The position numbers were made by a program, and so were the translations under genes. From Hoplostethus atlanticus (Eukaryota > Chordata > Actinopteri > Trachichthyiformes > Trachichthyidae), in contig JAXDDX010000002.1 in the NCBI GenBank assembly GCA_034670405.1, positions 2,698,001 to 2,762,000 on the forward strand: a stretch of DNA of 64,000 bases, written 5' to 3'. Shown here piece after piece: positions 50,439-59,729 of this stretch. Numbering within the stretch: the stretch's first letter is position 1; each line of letters begins with the position of its first letter. The notes beneath the pieces are model-generated. The model was not told the origin of the DNA. It saw only the letters and a list, made by a program, of their open reading frames with translations, and did no database searches.

Positions 50439-51972
50439 GGCAACACCAAATTGATGTTATATTTGTTATATACATACTCAACAAGCGGCATGACTCTCAT
50501 AAATATGCCTAAAAGGAGAAAGTGAATAAAAATGCCTTCTAAAGAAAGAAATATAGAGTGAATCACTGCATTAGGCCTTTCTAAGACCACTACTAGGAAA
50601 CTAGGCTCCAGACATGTTATTATTCATTAGTGCTAATGGACAAGAGGCATGAAAAAATCAGCACTCTGGCTTGTTGTTATTCCTCCATCTTTATGCATAT
50701 AGTCCATTGGACTGTTCCTCCCCTTATTTCTTATTTATATCAATAAAGTTAGTTTTTGTAGAATAATACTGTGGGTTTTTTTTTAATGATCAATGAACTA
50801 AACTAGCGACTATTTGCTAAGATTGCTAAAACATTTCAAAAGATAATATTGCTATAAATGTCTTTGTGGCATGTGATTTGATTGTTAATTAAAGTAAAGG
50901 TTTTTTGGTTTACTTTAGATTTTTTTAATCTATTATGTTATTTAAAAGATCTGGCAAATGGCAAACTCCAGGAGGGACTATGTTGGCAGTATAGTGTAAG
51001 ATGTGCCACGTCCCAGGTGTATTGCATTGATGCATTGTGACTTTGTGTGTTGTCCAGAGGAGCGAGATGAGCCCTCAGAGGGACTGTCGTACAGACAGCA
51101 GGAATCTCACCTTTGTCAACAAATGAAACTGGCCACTGTATCCCAAGGGCAGGACACTGCAACAGGCTGGTACCAGGAGGAGCCTGCCACATGTAGCACC
51201 ACACAGCCTTGCCCAGGTAAGAACCCCCGGATTAAAGGAGGGACAGAAAACAGTGACGGGGTTAAATGGGTTCAATTAAAGATATTTCATTGTTAAATAA
51301 GGGGCATGCAATGTACATGGACTGTGTCACATGTCATGCCTCTACCATGTTTTCTGTCCCTGATGCCGAAAGGCCAAAATAATCTAATTGAATTGTCTAA
51401 TTAATAGAATTTTCAGTAACTTGATATACTTAATAATGCTCTGATATTTAGACATGGCCCTCTCATATCATCTGTCTTCCTCTATCAGACCAGCAGCAGT
51501 ATGCCAGCAATGAGCAGTCCAAGCTTCCAGACCCTAACCGTATCCGTTCTCGTGTCCCACCCAACATACCAAAGCTTTTCATTCCTTCCACGGTTACCAA
51601 GTTCCCACCAGAGATCACAGTAACACCACCTACGCCCACACTGCTCTCCCCCAAAGGCAGCATCTCAGAAGAAACCAAACAGAGACTTAAGGTATTCTGT
51701 CTGCCTCCGAATGTGAATTCTGTGTCTGTGCGATACACAACCACATGCTCAGCACTCTGAACTTCTCTCCTCCCTTTAGTTGAACCTTTGATTCTTAACA
51801 GTGCCCCCTGCTGTTTCTTCCTTTACAGAACGTCATCCTGTCTTCTCAGTCTGCAGCCACAGTCAAGAAGGACACTCTGAGCCAGCCAGCCCTGGAGGTG
51901 CAGGAGACATCAAGTCAGGAGTCCTCTCTGGAGAGTGAGACGGACGAGGAGGACGATTACATGGACATCTGA
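13726..51972 (+). CDS. cabin1: Calcineurin-binding protein cabin-1, whole gene (37 coding exons)
   Basis: Coding exons: 13726-13728, 13906-13998, 14113-14226, 14684-14818, 14974-15154, 15283-15412, 15575-15724, 16103-16410, 16562-16733, 16813-16946, 17281-17498, 18116-18188, 18620-18807, 18951-19088, 19966-20154, 20558-20800, 20900-21053, 21151-21266, 21730-21891, 22722-22928, 23150-23295, 23492-23753, 24019-24189, 24727-24816, 24975-25135, 25226-25446, 28760-28939, 29026-29438, 31597-31710, 39249-39412, 39514-39610, 39722-40418, 45104-45178, 49273-49531, 51058-51216, 51489-51691, 51829-51972. All are GT-AG with matching phases. The total is 6663 nt (2220 residues, the human length) once one surplus base in the exon at 39722 is ignored. 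CABIN1 binds and inhibits calcineurin, recruits repressors to MEF2, and is a subunit of the HIRA-UBN1-ASF1a histone H3.3 chaperone complex in the nucleus. As sequenced, the frame stops at 40379-40381, giving 1928 residues; I think an assembly error or an allele is likelier than a dead gene, because the downstream exons are intact. Confidence 0.95.
16103..17498 (+). CDS. cabin1: cabin1 coding exons 8-11: linker and nuclear-localisation region (residues 269-546)
   Basis: Exon 8 starts with the conserved [20 protein letters not shown] and [11 protein letters not shown] segments, then runs into a Ser/Pro/Thr-rich low-complexity linker that is poorly conserved between vertebrates. Exon 9 carries dense basic clusters ([25 protein letters not shown]) that look like a nuclear localisation signal, then [12 protein letters not shown]. 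Exon 10 is acidic. Exon 11 holds the conserved [20 protein letters not shown] block and ends CSNQHIR. The exon phases (1, 2, 1, 0 at the ends) close perfectly. Confidence 0.92.
18116..24816 (+). CDS. cabin1: cabin1 coding exons 12-24: conserved helical core (residues 547-1259)
   Basis: Thirteen exons encode the best conserved part of the protein. Landmarks in order are [124 protein letters not shown] and [19 protein letters not shown]. Several are TPR-like helix pairs. This is the scaffold for the chaperone-complex role in mammals. The 171-nt exon at 24019-24189 lies directly behind a (GT)n microsatellite that replaces the normal polypyrimidine tract of its acceptor. A perfect 50-bp inverted repeat lies in the intron before the exon at 20558. 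Confidence 0.93.
19343..19758. mobile_element. Possible hAT-type non-autonomous transposon fragment
   Basis: The left edge reads CAGTGTTTCC and the right edge, read in reverse complement, CAGGGTTACCCGCAGTG; both resemble terminal repeats of fish hAT elements. A convincing 8-bp duplication is not present, so the boundaries are tentative. Confidence 0.35.
20192..20313. repeat. Perfect 50-bp inverted repeat (hairpin) in a cabin1 intron
   Basis: The arms at 20192-20241 and 20264-20313 are exact reverse complements over all 50 bases, separated by a 22-bp spacer. The outer ends read GTAATGACTTTA. It is probably a foldback MITE or a very recent palindromic insertion; perfect identity over 50 bp implies youth or gene conversion. 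No clear target-site duplication is visible next to the arms. Confidence 0.9.
23954..24012. repeat. (GT)n microsatellite abutting a cabin1 splice acceptor
   Basis: A 59-bp uninterrupted GT run. Only GTTCAG separates it from the exon starting at 24019. Confidence 0.97.
24975..29438 (+). CDS. cabin1: cabin1 coding exons 25-28: variable low-complexity middle (residues 1260-1584)
   Basis: Exon 25 still matches strongly ([23 protein letters not shown]). Exon 26 has the conserved [15 protein letters not shown] motif, then a Gln-rich run from CAG repeats near 25396-25438, apparently a local expansion because the human protein has only a short Gln pair here. Exon 27 ([20 protein letters not shown]) is Ser/Asp-rich. 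Exon 28 begins with Pro/Ala-rich filler and ends in the conserved [20 protein letters not shown] block. The 3.3-kb intron between exons 26 and 27 (25447-28759) contains nothing I recognise. Confidence 0.9.
25396..25438 (+). repeat. CAG/polyglutamine repeat in cabin1 exon 26
   Basis: An imperfect CAG repeat in the coding frame gives about ten Gln with Trp, His and Glu interruptions. Such tracts vary in length between alleles. Confidence 0.85.
25447..28759. other. cabin1 intron 26, no feature recognised
   Basis: About 3.3 kb of intron, AT-rich, without a gene, clear transposon or long repeat. A small CCTA/CCTG-rich patch lies near 26764-26800. Confidence 0.6.
29439..30758. other. cabin1 intron 28, left part
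   Basis: Intronic sequence up to the hAT-type element at 30759. No exon, gene or long repeat is recognised. Confidence 0.6.
30759..31510. mobile_element. hAT-type non-autonomous DNA transposon
   Basis: The segment is flanked by an 8-bp direct repeat CTGAGGGG (30751-30758 and 31511-31518), the target-site length typical of hAT elements. The match in fact extends to 11 bp (TACTGAGGGGT). The right end, in reverse complement, starts GGGCATTCACGACTGCTGCA; the left end, GGGGTTTCAC, is only loosely similar, so one end is degraded. It has no transposase frame. It lies in the cabin1 intron before the exon at 31597. Confidence 0.6.
31597..39610 (+). CDS. cabin1: cabin1 coding exons 29-31 (residues 1585-1709)
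   Basis: Exon 29 (31597-31710) encodes [20 protein letters not shown] and ends KTNLFN at a codon boundary. Exon 30 (39249-39412) begins [20 protein letters not shown] and exon 31 (39514-39610) starts [18 protein letters not shown] and ends LNSLTG. All three closely track mammalian CABIN1. They are separated by the gene's largest intron (31711-39248, 7.5 kb), which contains SINE and MITE insertions and a promoter-like block described separately. Confidence 0.93.
33140..33440 (-). mobile_element. tRNA-derived SINE
   Basis: Read on the minus strand, the segment has a tRNA-like head with a GGTTAGAGAAGCGGGCTTGT stretch and a B-box-like GGTTCAAATCC, as in widespread teleost SINEs, followed by a tRNA-unrelated body. 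The head end near 33440 appears truncated. Family name not assigned. Confidence 0.6.
33676..33911. mobile_element. Small inverted-repeat DNA transposon (MITE)
   Basis: 236 bp with imperfect terminal inverted repeats of about 45 bp. The left reads ACTGAGGCTACGTCCACATT and the right, in reverse complement, ACTCAGAGTACGTCCACACT, both continuing into AAATTTGAAAACG. It is non-coding. The superfamily cannot be fixed without a clear target-site duplication. Confidence 0.65.
35433..35954 (+). promoter_or_regulatory. Candidate internal cabin1 promoter and alternative first exon
   Basis: In the 7.5-kb intron, a GC box (GGGCGG, 35433-35438) and two inverted CCAAT boxes (ATTGG, 35460-35464 and 35484-35488) precede a GC-rich stretch. 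That stretch ends at 35954 in a strong donor (GTGAGT). Its last three bases are ATG with G at -3 and +4 after splicing, and the next exon (39249) begins at a codon boundary, so the product would start [13 protein letters not shown]. An in-frame TAA lies 12-15 bases upstream of that ATG. Upstream ATG frames exist (for example at 35608, ending 35835), which would dampen translation. Motifs are seen; use is inferred. Confidence 0.35.
38934..38992. other. TATA-like run and 16-bp perfect palindrome upstream of cabin1 exon 30
   Basis: TATAAAAATATAAA at 38934-38947 is followed by exact 16-bp inverted arms at 38956-38971 and 38977-38992 with a 5-bp loop. The arms contain ATTGGCTAGAGGCAGC, so an inverted CCAAT box occurs on each strand. 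It lies 257 bp before the exon at 39249. Confidence 0.7.
39722..40418 (+). CDS. cabin1: cabin1 coding exon 32, with an apparent one-base frameshift (residues 1710-1941)
   Basis: The exon opens [18 protein letters not shown], runs through a Pro/Glu/Ser-rich segment with a Gln run, and reaches the conserved [10 protein letters not shown] and [28 protein letters not shown] blocks (the second is two stretches separated here for length). After TYDL the frame reads GTH then TGA at 40379-40381. Dropping one G from the GGGG at 40369-40372 restores [16 protein letters not shown], identical in layout to mammalian CABIN1, and lets the exon end at a codon boundary that matches exon 33. As written, the gene would lose 292 C-terminal residues. 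An extra G in a homopolymer is a common base-calling error, though a real allele is possible. Confidence 0.92.
40866..41070. mobile_element. hAT-type MITE, 205 bp
   Basis: The terminal inverted repeats are about 58 bp and start CAGGGATGTCAAAC on the left and CAGGGGTGTCAAAC (reverse complement) on the right. The flanking 8-bp target-site copies are CTGTAAGA (40858-40865) and CTGCAAGA (41071-41078), 7 of 8 matching. Non-coding and nearly a foldback, it belongs to a common fish hAT group by its terminus. Confidence 0.85.
41334..41664. mobile_element. Possible hAT-like repeat fragment
   Basis: The left end reads CAGGCTTCCCGCTGGT and the right end, in reverse complement, CAGGGTTTTCACTGTT, suggesting short terminal inverted repeats. 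Target-site copies do not match, so this is tentative. Confidence 0.3.
41685..42097. repeat. Pair of 25-bp direct repeats about 390 bp apart
   Basis: GTATTCAAGAAGGGGACAAG plus AAATC at 41685-41709 recurs at 42073-42097 with one mismatch (24 of 25). The interval is AT-rich with further short internal repeats, and includes an (ATATT)n run at about 42007-42038. Confidence 0.8.
45104..51972 (+). CDS. cabin1: cabin1 coding exons 33-37: calcineurin- and MEF2-binding C-terminus (residues 1942-2220)
   Basis: Exon 33 encodes [20 protein letters not shown] and exon 34 begins [20 protein letters not shown]. Exons 34-35 are a poorly conserved Pro/Gln/Ser-rich linker. Exon 36 (51489-51691) carries the highly conserved block with [25 protein letters not shown] (about residues 2146-2151) is the PxIxIT-type calcineurin docking motif known from mammalian CABIN1, and the following helix is the MEF2-binding region. 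Exon 37 ends in an acidic tail, [13 protein letters not shown], then TGA. These exons are intact and conserved although they lie behind the apparent frameshift in exon 32, so the full-length product is probably real. A possible 30-nt extra exon lies at 45321-45350. Confidence 0.94.
45321..45350 (+). other. Candidate 30-nt microexon in cabin1 intron 33
   Basis: Thirty bases reading AAG GAG TTT ATT CAA GTG (then CCA GCA GCC AAG), ten open codons [10 protein letters not shown], lie between a pyrimidine-rich acceptor ending TTCAG and a GTAATG donor. Both flanking introns are phase 0, so inclusion would keep the frame. Mammalian CABIN1 lacks it at this point. It is unproven. Confidence 0.3.
45351..49272. 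other. cabin1 intron 33/34, nothing recognised
   Basis: About 3.9 kb of intron without recognised genes, transposons or long repeats. Short open frames lack family signature. Confidence 0.6.
50004..50185. repeat. Dispersed teleost repeat with (GAA)n edge
   Basis: It begins with GAA repeats followed by CACTTTATTAATCC, then CTGCATTTAACCCATCC and GGAGCAGTGGGC, a string common in interspersed repeats of fish genomes. The class (LINE tail or DNA element) cannot be settled from one copy. Confidence 0.4.
50371..50435. repeat. (CA)n microsatellite
   Basis: A 65-bp uninterrupted CA run in the intron before cabin1 exon 35. Confidence 0.97.
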
Positions 51973-53676
51973 GCCTCCGACGGCCTCATGTCCCCGCTTT
52001 CAGAGCACTGCTGAAACTGAACAACGCCAGGCCACGCCTCAGAGCTTGGCCTGATTTTGCCAAACCCTTGTGCCCCTGTCTTAAAATAATGGAATGGTAC
52101 ATGTCGCTGCAGCTAATGTGTCTTTGTTGATGCAATTGTTCTCTCGTACATTTAGAAATCCTAATTATTAAAAAAAAAAGGCACTCTCGAACCGAGAAAA
52201 TGCAGTATTCTCTTCGCCTGTCATGTTGCTGTTTTGCTCTTGTTGTCAGCAGTGATAGTGGATGACAGGCGATGTCTTCAGTTTTACAGCATGTCTGTAA
52301 TGTGCCATTTATGCGTATCGCACATCAGCTAATAGAGCTTTCCTGTATGTTCTCACTGAAAATGGGAAGCGCTGTAGAAGAACAACTTATCAGCTGTATA
52401 CTGGATCTTGTTATGCAGACTTCTGGCCTGCTAAGCCATCCAGTCCTTTGTTTATGCATCTTTTATTATGTTGTGCGCCGACTGTAAATCTGAGCTGGAG
52501 CTAAATCCTTGTCTTGAGGAATCTACATCTCTAATCTGAGGTGCTTCAAACCAGACAGATGCTCAGCAGCATGTACCTGCTGTAAGCCACTTTGATCATT
52601 TACATAGGCATGAGAATTTAATCTGCAAGTCACTTGCATTGGTACATGACATATTTCAATGGACACAAAGGTGAAATGAGGACAATTGGCTGCGTTCAAG
52701 TTTTTTCTGTGAGGCTAATGCGCCACACAGGCTCATAACCTGTAGCAGATTGGATATGTTTACACTTAACACTTGGGATGTCTTTCATTTGTCACTTAAT
52801 TTCGTGCTATTTTTGTACTCACTGTATTTCTTGTAATATTTTGTCCTATATATATATATATATATTTTCTTTTGTGTGCATTTGTAGCTAAGAGGAAGCA
52901 GTCCTGTCACCAGCATTGCTCTGAATGATATGGAAAGGGAGTTGGTTTCGATTTATTAGAAATGAGCTTTTGTACATATCATATTCCAAAACTCTTTCCA
53001 GTATGATGGCTTTAACGGTTTTGGTATTGCGTTAAGCTGGGGAGGTGTGTGTGTGTGTGTGTGTGAGAGTGTGAACATGAACGTAAGGTGAGGTTTATGG
53101 TCAATTCAATTCCATTCAACTCAGGAAGCTTTACAGGACTAGTTTGTTAATGTGATCTTTTGTTTGATTTCCTGAATTCAGTGGAATTGAAATGCAGGCT
53201 GAAGAAAACCTTAAAATTCAGATGCCTTTCCAATGGATCCATTTTGGTAAATTCGTCAAAATTATAGCTTAACTCAGAGGAAGACAATAGAATGTTTTTT
53301 TTACAGATTGTTTTCTATAAAAGAAGGATATTTACTGATTGTTTTTGACAGCTGTCTAAAAAGACTTTTTAAAAATGACACAAATGAATAATTGTAAACA
53401 ATATCACCCTTGACAAAACTGTTGGGAGTTTTTTTTGTTTTTTTTTGTTTTTTTTGTTTTTTTGACGTGAGATACTTTTATATTCTACTGCAGAGCTTCT
53501 TCTGGGAATGTATCATGGCTAACAGGTGACTGGGTTCAAGGCTTTGTTCTGCTCTGTCCCCTTAGCTCAGGCTACTGGAGGGGAATTGTTCTCTACATTT
53601 GGACTGAATGCATATAAGATGTCACGAACCAAAAATATATTTGAGAAACACGTACCTGTTCTGTGTGCTAATTAAA
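51973..53676 (+). other. cabin1 3' UTR (probable)
   Basis: The region from the cabin1 stop to the first plausible poly(A) signal, ATTAAA at 53671-53676; I saw no canonical AATAAA before it. It contains (TA)n near 52850-52865, (TG)n at about 53044-53065 and T-rich runs at 53428-53464. The length, about 1.7 kb, is inferred from the signal only. Confidence 0.45.
53671..53676 (+). terminator. Candidate cabin1 polyadenylation signal (ATTAAA)
   Basis: ATTAAA followed by AT-rich and T-containing sequence. It is a common variant signal; an earlier non-canonical site cannot be excluded. Confidence 0.35.
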
Positions 53677-56100
53677 TGACCCTCAAAAACTACATACAAA
53701 ATTTACCCTGCAAGCGTCTTTTCCATATATGTATCATAACTATTATATAGTTGGGTAAGATGTGTCACTTCATTATGTCTTCGGCTATTTCCGTGGTAAA
53801 TGTACTATTTGAATTGTACCTACAACTCTCCAGATCAGGATGGACAACAAGTAAGGACCCAACTTCATTCTGTATAATCTAATGAAGTTACAGAGATAAA
53901 ATACCCAACTACTAATGTCAGTATGGCAAATATCACACATGCGTTTCTTTTGTTTTATTACCCACTTACCCATCATGCAAGGCATTCATCAGAAAAACTG
54001 TCTTTTCTAAATGGTCTTGTTATATAATATCAGCTCTTGATTTGCTAATTCAACTAGTTACATTACATTACAGTCATTTAGCAGACACTTTTATCCAAAG
54101 GTGATAGTTGACACTATGTGGGGATCAAACCCACAACCCTGAGACTGAGAGTCTCATGCTGTACCAACTGAGCTGTCCGGGCTGGTAATTATTTTATATA
54201 ATATAACCATGAAAGCAGACACATTTTATTTAACATTTTAGTACATTTACTTAGGCATGATAATGGCTATGATATCAGCAGTCAAAGCAAGGGAGACTGT
54301 AATTTGTCCATGATTGTTTTTTTGAATTGCATTACCAAGATTGCATCAGAAACCCCTTGGTTTGTGTCTTAGCTTGTAATGAAAAATCTCACCAGGGCTG
54401 CCCAGGCTTTATGGGGGTACTAAGACACATTTTATATTGTCAATCTGTCAATCCACCAGTCATGAGTCAGTTTGGTAACACTTTATGACTAAGGAAGGAA
54501 GGAAGTATAATGCTCATGGCCATGCGTCTATGGACACATAATGCATACAGGTGCATCATATCTGCATTCATTACACATTAAAGATATAAAATGAACTATA
54601 ATTACAAGTGTCTTGCAAATGTTTGACAGTATATTTGTCAACTTTCTTATTTCTGATCTTCAAACATGCAACAGAAGTTACCAATCACTCACTCGTTTTT
54701 TCATGGCTTATTTTGGATGCACAACAATGATAACTTAATGATGATGCATGCTTTATTTAAAATGCTTTATTATGGCTTTCACTTTACTCAGCACAGTGCA
54801 TATACGTTCACACATAACTTATGAAGCTGCATGGATCACTTTAATACAATAGAAGCATTTATAACAGGTTGTTATACTGCATTCTAACCCTTGTCAGAAA
54901 GTGAATGATGTGCTGATGTGCAACAGTAAGCATTGTGTGTTTTCCAAAGGCATTATGAGTGAATTCATTCTGAATGTCCTTGTAATGCACTATAGATTTG
55001 GTAGTCATTGAAAGTGTTGAAGTGCCAATTTTACTTCTCTTAACTAAACTAAAATAGTCAGTTATAATATCACAAACTAGTATAGGCAATAACAATAAAA
55101 GTTAGTGTTGTCAAAGGAAAGTAATTTAGGGCCAAGTAAATAAAACTATGGATGCAGATTTAATTTGCCCAGACCCCTGAGGTTTTTATTACGTTTTGAA
55201 ATGCCTCGATTAATTTAGGCTTGTAATCATGAAAAGCAACACTCGGTTAGGCAGAGTCTGGCATGCATGAGCCAGGCTTCAATTCTCACAATATTATACA
55301 GATTCTTACAGTTTCAGGCATTATTTTCCCAGCAGCATTTCCATTTCAGTTCCATTGGACTGAGCTTTAGTCCGTGGATGCTCTGGTATCACCCAAGTGA
55401 CTGTGTGTCCTGATTTCACTCTGTCAAAAAAAAAGTATTCACAATTCAACAAGCTGTTTGTATTATTACAAGGCTACAAATAGGCTAATGAACTTTGGGT
55501 TGGAGGATTCATTTTGGATATTGTTTTTAAGTTTCCTTCCAACAGAAAGTCAGGTGCGACTTGGACCAGTTGGGACCTCCGCATGTCGACAGGACTCTCA
55601 GAAGGCTTGCATATAGGAGGGAGGTGGACTGAGCTTCACTCACTAAATCGTTAATAGCAGTAGCTTTTGTCACCACAGCCGTGTACACACTTTCAGGTTT
55701 TAGCAGTGACAAGCAAATGTAGCTTCAGTGTGTATGTGGCCCATGAGACTGAGAACTATGTTGTTTAAACTCCACCAGTTAACACCCCAACCAGCTCATG
55801 GTTAAGATTTGCTCCTGACAATGAATTCTCTGTTGACTGGAAATAAAATGCAGATAATATCCAAACTTGTGTCAAGATGAAACAAACCTGACTTAATTTT
55901 ATATCATAACCTGTAGCAGATTATATGGATTTGATCCTCCCCTTAGCTGTTTTTGGAACTAAGATGAAAATAAAAGAAAAATCATCTTATTTCAGTGGCC
56001 GTGGCCCCCTGTGGAGCAGTCGTGTTTTTCTTCTCTCCACTAACTCTTGTAGCCGGCAGACCACCCTGTTGCCCACATTGACTTTGTGGTCAAAGGGCTT
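53677..56100. other. cabin1-tbx16 intergenic, left part
   Basis: AT-rich sequence with the SINE at 54060-54186. No gene, RNA or further repeat that I can support. Confidence 0.55.
54060..54186 (-). mobile_element. tRNA-Lys-like SINE
   Basis: On the minus strand the element starts with a tRNA-like head: CCCGGACAGCTCAGTTGG (A box), then TGAGACTCTCAGTCTCA in place of the anticodon arm, then GGGTTTGATCC (B box). The head is close to tRNA-Lys(CTT), with a changed anticodon loop. It continues into the tail TTTGGATAAAAGTGTCTGCT AAATGAC (spaced here), which many fish SINEs share. The acceptor stem does not pair properly, so it is not a tRNA gene. Confidence 0.75.
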
Positions 56101-56108
56101 GTACACTC

Positions 56109-57491
56109 TGGTGTGAAGTCTCCGGCACAAGGGAAGTCATTAGTCTTCATTAGCAACTTCCAGGAGTTTCTTATGAAGTGCTGTGAAATTGTCATTTGCC
56201 CCTTTGCCAGGCAAGCTTGATTTGAGGTTTGTTTTCTTATGTGGTAGACCAAATGTGTGCTCACCCAACCCCTAGTTCGAGCATGTGAGATCACTGTCAC
56301 TCCTAATTTAAAGAGGGAATTTAACACTCTCTTTCTAATTTCTATCATTACAAAGAGGTTACATTTTTTATCCACTCTGCAATAAATAATATATATAAAA
56401 TAATATAATAAAACATTTGATTCAAATAAATTAGGAGCCTCACTGTTGAGTGAACTCCAGCCAGCTTACCTTGTGATTTCATCTTGTGAGCTCAATAATT
56501 CATGCTCAGGTTATTGTTGCCACATTATTTGTATGCACACCTTCAGAATCAAATGCTGTGCTGCACCAATAGATTCATAGACGGTTAGACATGAGGCTAC
56601 ACAGTCCTGAAAAGCAGAGAAATTGAAATTGTGATGGACCTGTTGTCAGGTAATTTCTCCTATGTCTGATTGTTGGGTCTCCTGTGCCACCAGGTTGTTT
56701 CCAGCCAGTGGCCGCTACCTCTACAAACCCCTCCAAGTGGCCAATTAAGCATCAAAAGGGCATGCTGCATGGTTAATGTGAGCGAAAGGTGTGAGATTTC
56801 TCGTCAGTCCACTCCAGGGGCTCTTTATTGGGCTGCTAGAGAGCCGTCTGATCCTTGGGACCTGGCTGTGTATTGGCAGCTGTTAACTGTTGAGCACAAG
56901 GGGATCTGTGCAGTTAAAGCAAATGGCCAAAGACTGACACCTGGGAGGTAGAACATCACCGATGAAGGTGATCGGTGAGCAGACACAGGGAGTCTTCCAG
57001 TCGACCTACAACGGATTCAGGTAAAAAGCCCTGTGCAGGAATCAGTCATCTGAGTGTAAAGACGGATCGTCTGACTCTATAACGTTGCTTAGAACTGAGA
57101 ATATCTCTGGTCAGTCCTTAATGTCCTTAATGTAAATGTCCTGTTATTTTCCTTATCATTCACTCTTCTGGCACATATTAGTAATTAGCTAAATACATAT
57201 TTGACAATTTATCTGACAAGATATTCTCATTGTCCCACTCAGTGCGTCTGATATCCATAAAGAGGAGGAAATGAGTGACGGCCTTAGACAACATGTGCCT
57301 TGTTTGTTTTCGTTTGCTCTAGTACTCCCTGTCAGTCTCCAGAGTGCTATCTCCCTGATGTGTTATCCAAGTCCAAATCCCCTGAGGCTAGCTGTTACAT
57401 ACGACAGTGGTCCCTGTCATGCCTCTGTGGCTCTGGCCTTTGACCCCCGAGGCCACGTACTGAAGCCTTAGCGATCACACCTGTCACACCC
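56109..57491. promoter_or_regulatory. Cluster of T-box and E-box motifs upstream of tbx16
   Basis: The T-box half-site appears as TGGTGTGA at 56109-56116, AGGTGTGA at 56787-56794, TGACACCT at 56935-56942, TCACACCT at 57475-57482 and TCACACCC at 57484-57491. The third and fourth overlap E-boxes (CACCTG at 56938-56943 and 57478-57483). AGGTGTGA is the Brachyury/T-box consensus. The cluster lies 2.2-3.6 kb upstream of tbx16, a known target of T-box factors in fish mesoderm. That it acts as an enhancer is inference. Confidence 0.35.
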
Positions 57492-59380
57492 CAGACCCCG
57501 CGCGTAATGGGATTGACACTGCCGCTGCTGAAATGTACACCTCAGCTCTGACACCGACACACTCGCGATAAGACTGTTAAAGCGGGATGAGTAATCTGCT
57601 GAGGCTTTATCGTCATAATCTCTCCATTTCTTTGAGTATCCTCTAAGAACCCCAAAGAGCCGTGTGATCTCTCTCCTTGTGAGAGGGTTTAGGGAAGAGA
57701 CCGCTCGGAAGTGCCTGGGAATAAGAGTTTTATCTCACTCAGAAGTGCTAAGTGTGGAGAGCAACGCGGAACCTGTGATTAATAACCCCTCGGCAACAAT
57801 TGGTTTCACATAAGGACACATATCACACTTCCCCGAGGCCAAAGTTCTGCCACCAAGCTGGCTCTCCAGGGATAAGGCCTGCATCGGTGTTTTTAACCTT
57901 TCTGCATTTACCACAAGCTGTACCCCAGCACTAATCGGTACAGAGCATCCTCTTGATGGCACCATTATTACCGCTACGCCATTATCTTTTATATTCTACA
58001 TCGACCCGACACAGGACCTTTTAAACACGCTAATCAATGTTTTCACAGGCACGACTCTCCGGTTGTAAACATCTCTTTACGCCACACTTAACTGCCGATT
58101 CCTCAGATAGCCGTTCTGGGCTCACAACATTTGTCAGTCTTTTTTGTTATGTTGCAAAATTAGCTGCTGGAGTGAAACTCTGCTTTCATAGATTATAGGT
58201 TGTAGTAACTGAGCTGCTATCCATACAGTTGCTCACACACAAAGCAGCAAAAGATGCCACTGCGTGTGGCTGTTAAGAGAACCGGGATGACAGAAGGGAT
58301 TGTATGCAATAGGCTAACATGAGAATACAATGAGATTTGAGTGGAGATGTTGGGGCCACGAGACGTGAAAGTCCATTCAAATTTTGACGTCAATGGCAAC
58401 TTGGTTCAATTACTGTGGAAGCAGGTCCTCTATGCTAATACCTGTAGTGTTTAGCATTTGTTTCTCCTGTGGTAACAGGGTATGATACAGGCGGAGACAG
58501 CCGATGAATGACACTCGTGGATTTGCCTGGATGTGGGATACGTGGGAGGATGGTTGGGTTGTTGTGGCAGGGCTTTATTCTCTCTCCCTCCTGTCCCATT
58601 CAAGGCTGACTTGGGCTTGTGGTGCTAACTGGCTGTTAATTGCCAGCCTATACACTGGCTTTCTCCACATGCAGAAACTAGGTCCTTCAGGGGAAACTAG
58701 CCTAATGAGATTATCCATCAGAGCATGGGCCTGTCTAGACAACCCCAATACACAACCCCCGCTGCCGGCAGCTCTGCAGAACGTCGGAAGATGCCCCCAG
58801 GTAAAAAAACGTACCTGGAGAAAGACTGCAAGTTATCATCACACCATTATGGGTTTACACAGAGTTTCCCACCCACTTCGCAATCTCTATGATGGGAAAG
58901 AGGCCGAAGCTGAGACATTTAGAAAAGTGCAACGGTGATCCATGTTTGATTTTAGAAAGTGTTAAAATGTTTTTTTTGTTTTTTTTTAATGCAATTCCAG
59001 ACCATTATAATGAATTTGTACAATAGCTGTGAGAATTATGTTTCTAGATTTATCAAACTCTAGAAAATACTTTTAAGCAAATAGTCCTTTATCATTTTTA
59101 ATGTGAAATACAATGGACTATCTTACTTGAAGGTACCTCCTCCTGTTGGTGAAATTCATTGTAATGGATATTTTACCACATTGCATGAACACACTAAACA
59201 GTGTTGTTGTGTGTGGTTATGTCTGTGTGAATGATGTGTACACTGATTTTGGTGCCGCTGGAAGCCCTGATCTGCAGCAAGGAAGCCCGTCCATATTTGT
59301 TTAAAAGTCTCTTAGCAGTTAATAAAGATGCATTTCCTACATCCCCCTTCCTGTGGGGACGTATCAAGGCTCTGTTAAGT
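57492..59380. other. tbx16 upstream region
   Basis: About 1.9 kb without a gene. More GC-balanced than the flanking intergenic DNA in 57490-58950; nothing else recognised. The 144-codon plus-strand open frame at 58504-58938 has no family signature and I do not call it a gene. Confidence 0.5.
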
Positions 59381-59382
59381 CT

Positions 59383-59500
59383 CTTTGATTTCCAGCACCC
59401 TCCAATCACAGTGGGACATTGACTCATCATTGTGCCACTTCAAAGCCTGGGAATGGCTCTCTTGACCCCACCCACTCCACGGTTCCCCTTAAAAGTCATG
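59383..59500 (+). promoter_or_regulatory. Probable tbx16 proximal promoter
   Basis: CTTTGAT (59383-59389) is a TCF/LEF-type site about 340 bp upstream of the ATG, and a weak TATA-like CTTAAAAG lies at 59488-59495. Wnt input to tbx16 is known in zebrafish; use of these copies is inferred. Confidence 0.35.
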
Positions 59501-59729
59501 GGCACCTCATACCGCAGGACTAAAGATTTCTCAAATAACTGGTGCCACAAGACCGCCTCACTTATCCTCCCCGAATCACTGGATTTACACAACACATGAG
59601 GCAGATGACCGAAGAGGGAGTTTAGACCTAAACCGACACTTTTGGATATCACTGATAACTGGATTGCTGGTCGGCCCTTCGTGCATGAACCTTTTCAAGC
59701 CCTCCCTGTGCCATCACTGAATCTGAAGA

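Noticed and set aside
54085-54186. A tRNA-Lys gene
   Set aside because: A and B boxes are present but the anticodon loop is altered and the acceptor stem does not pair. A SINE-type tail follows.
58504-58938. 144-codon plus-strand open frame upstream of tbx16
   Set aside because: No family signature, no supported splice partners, and codon use typical of chance open frames in GC-balanced DNA.
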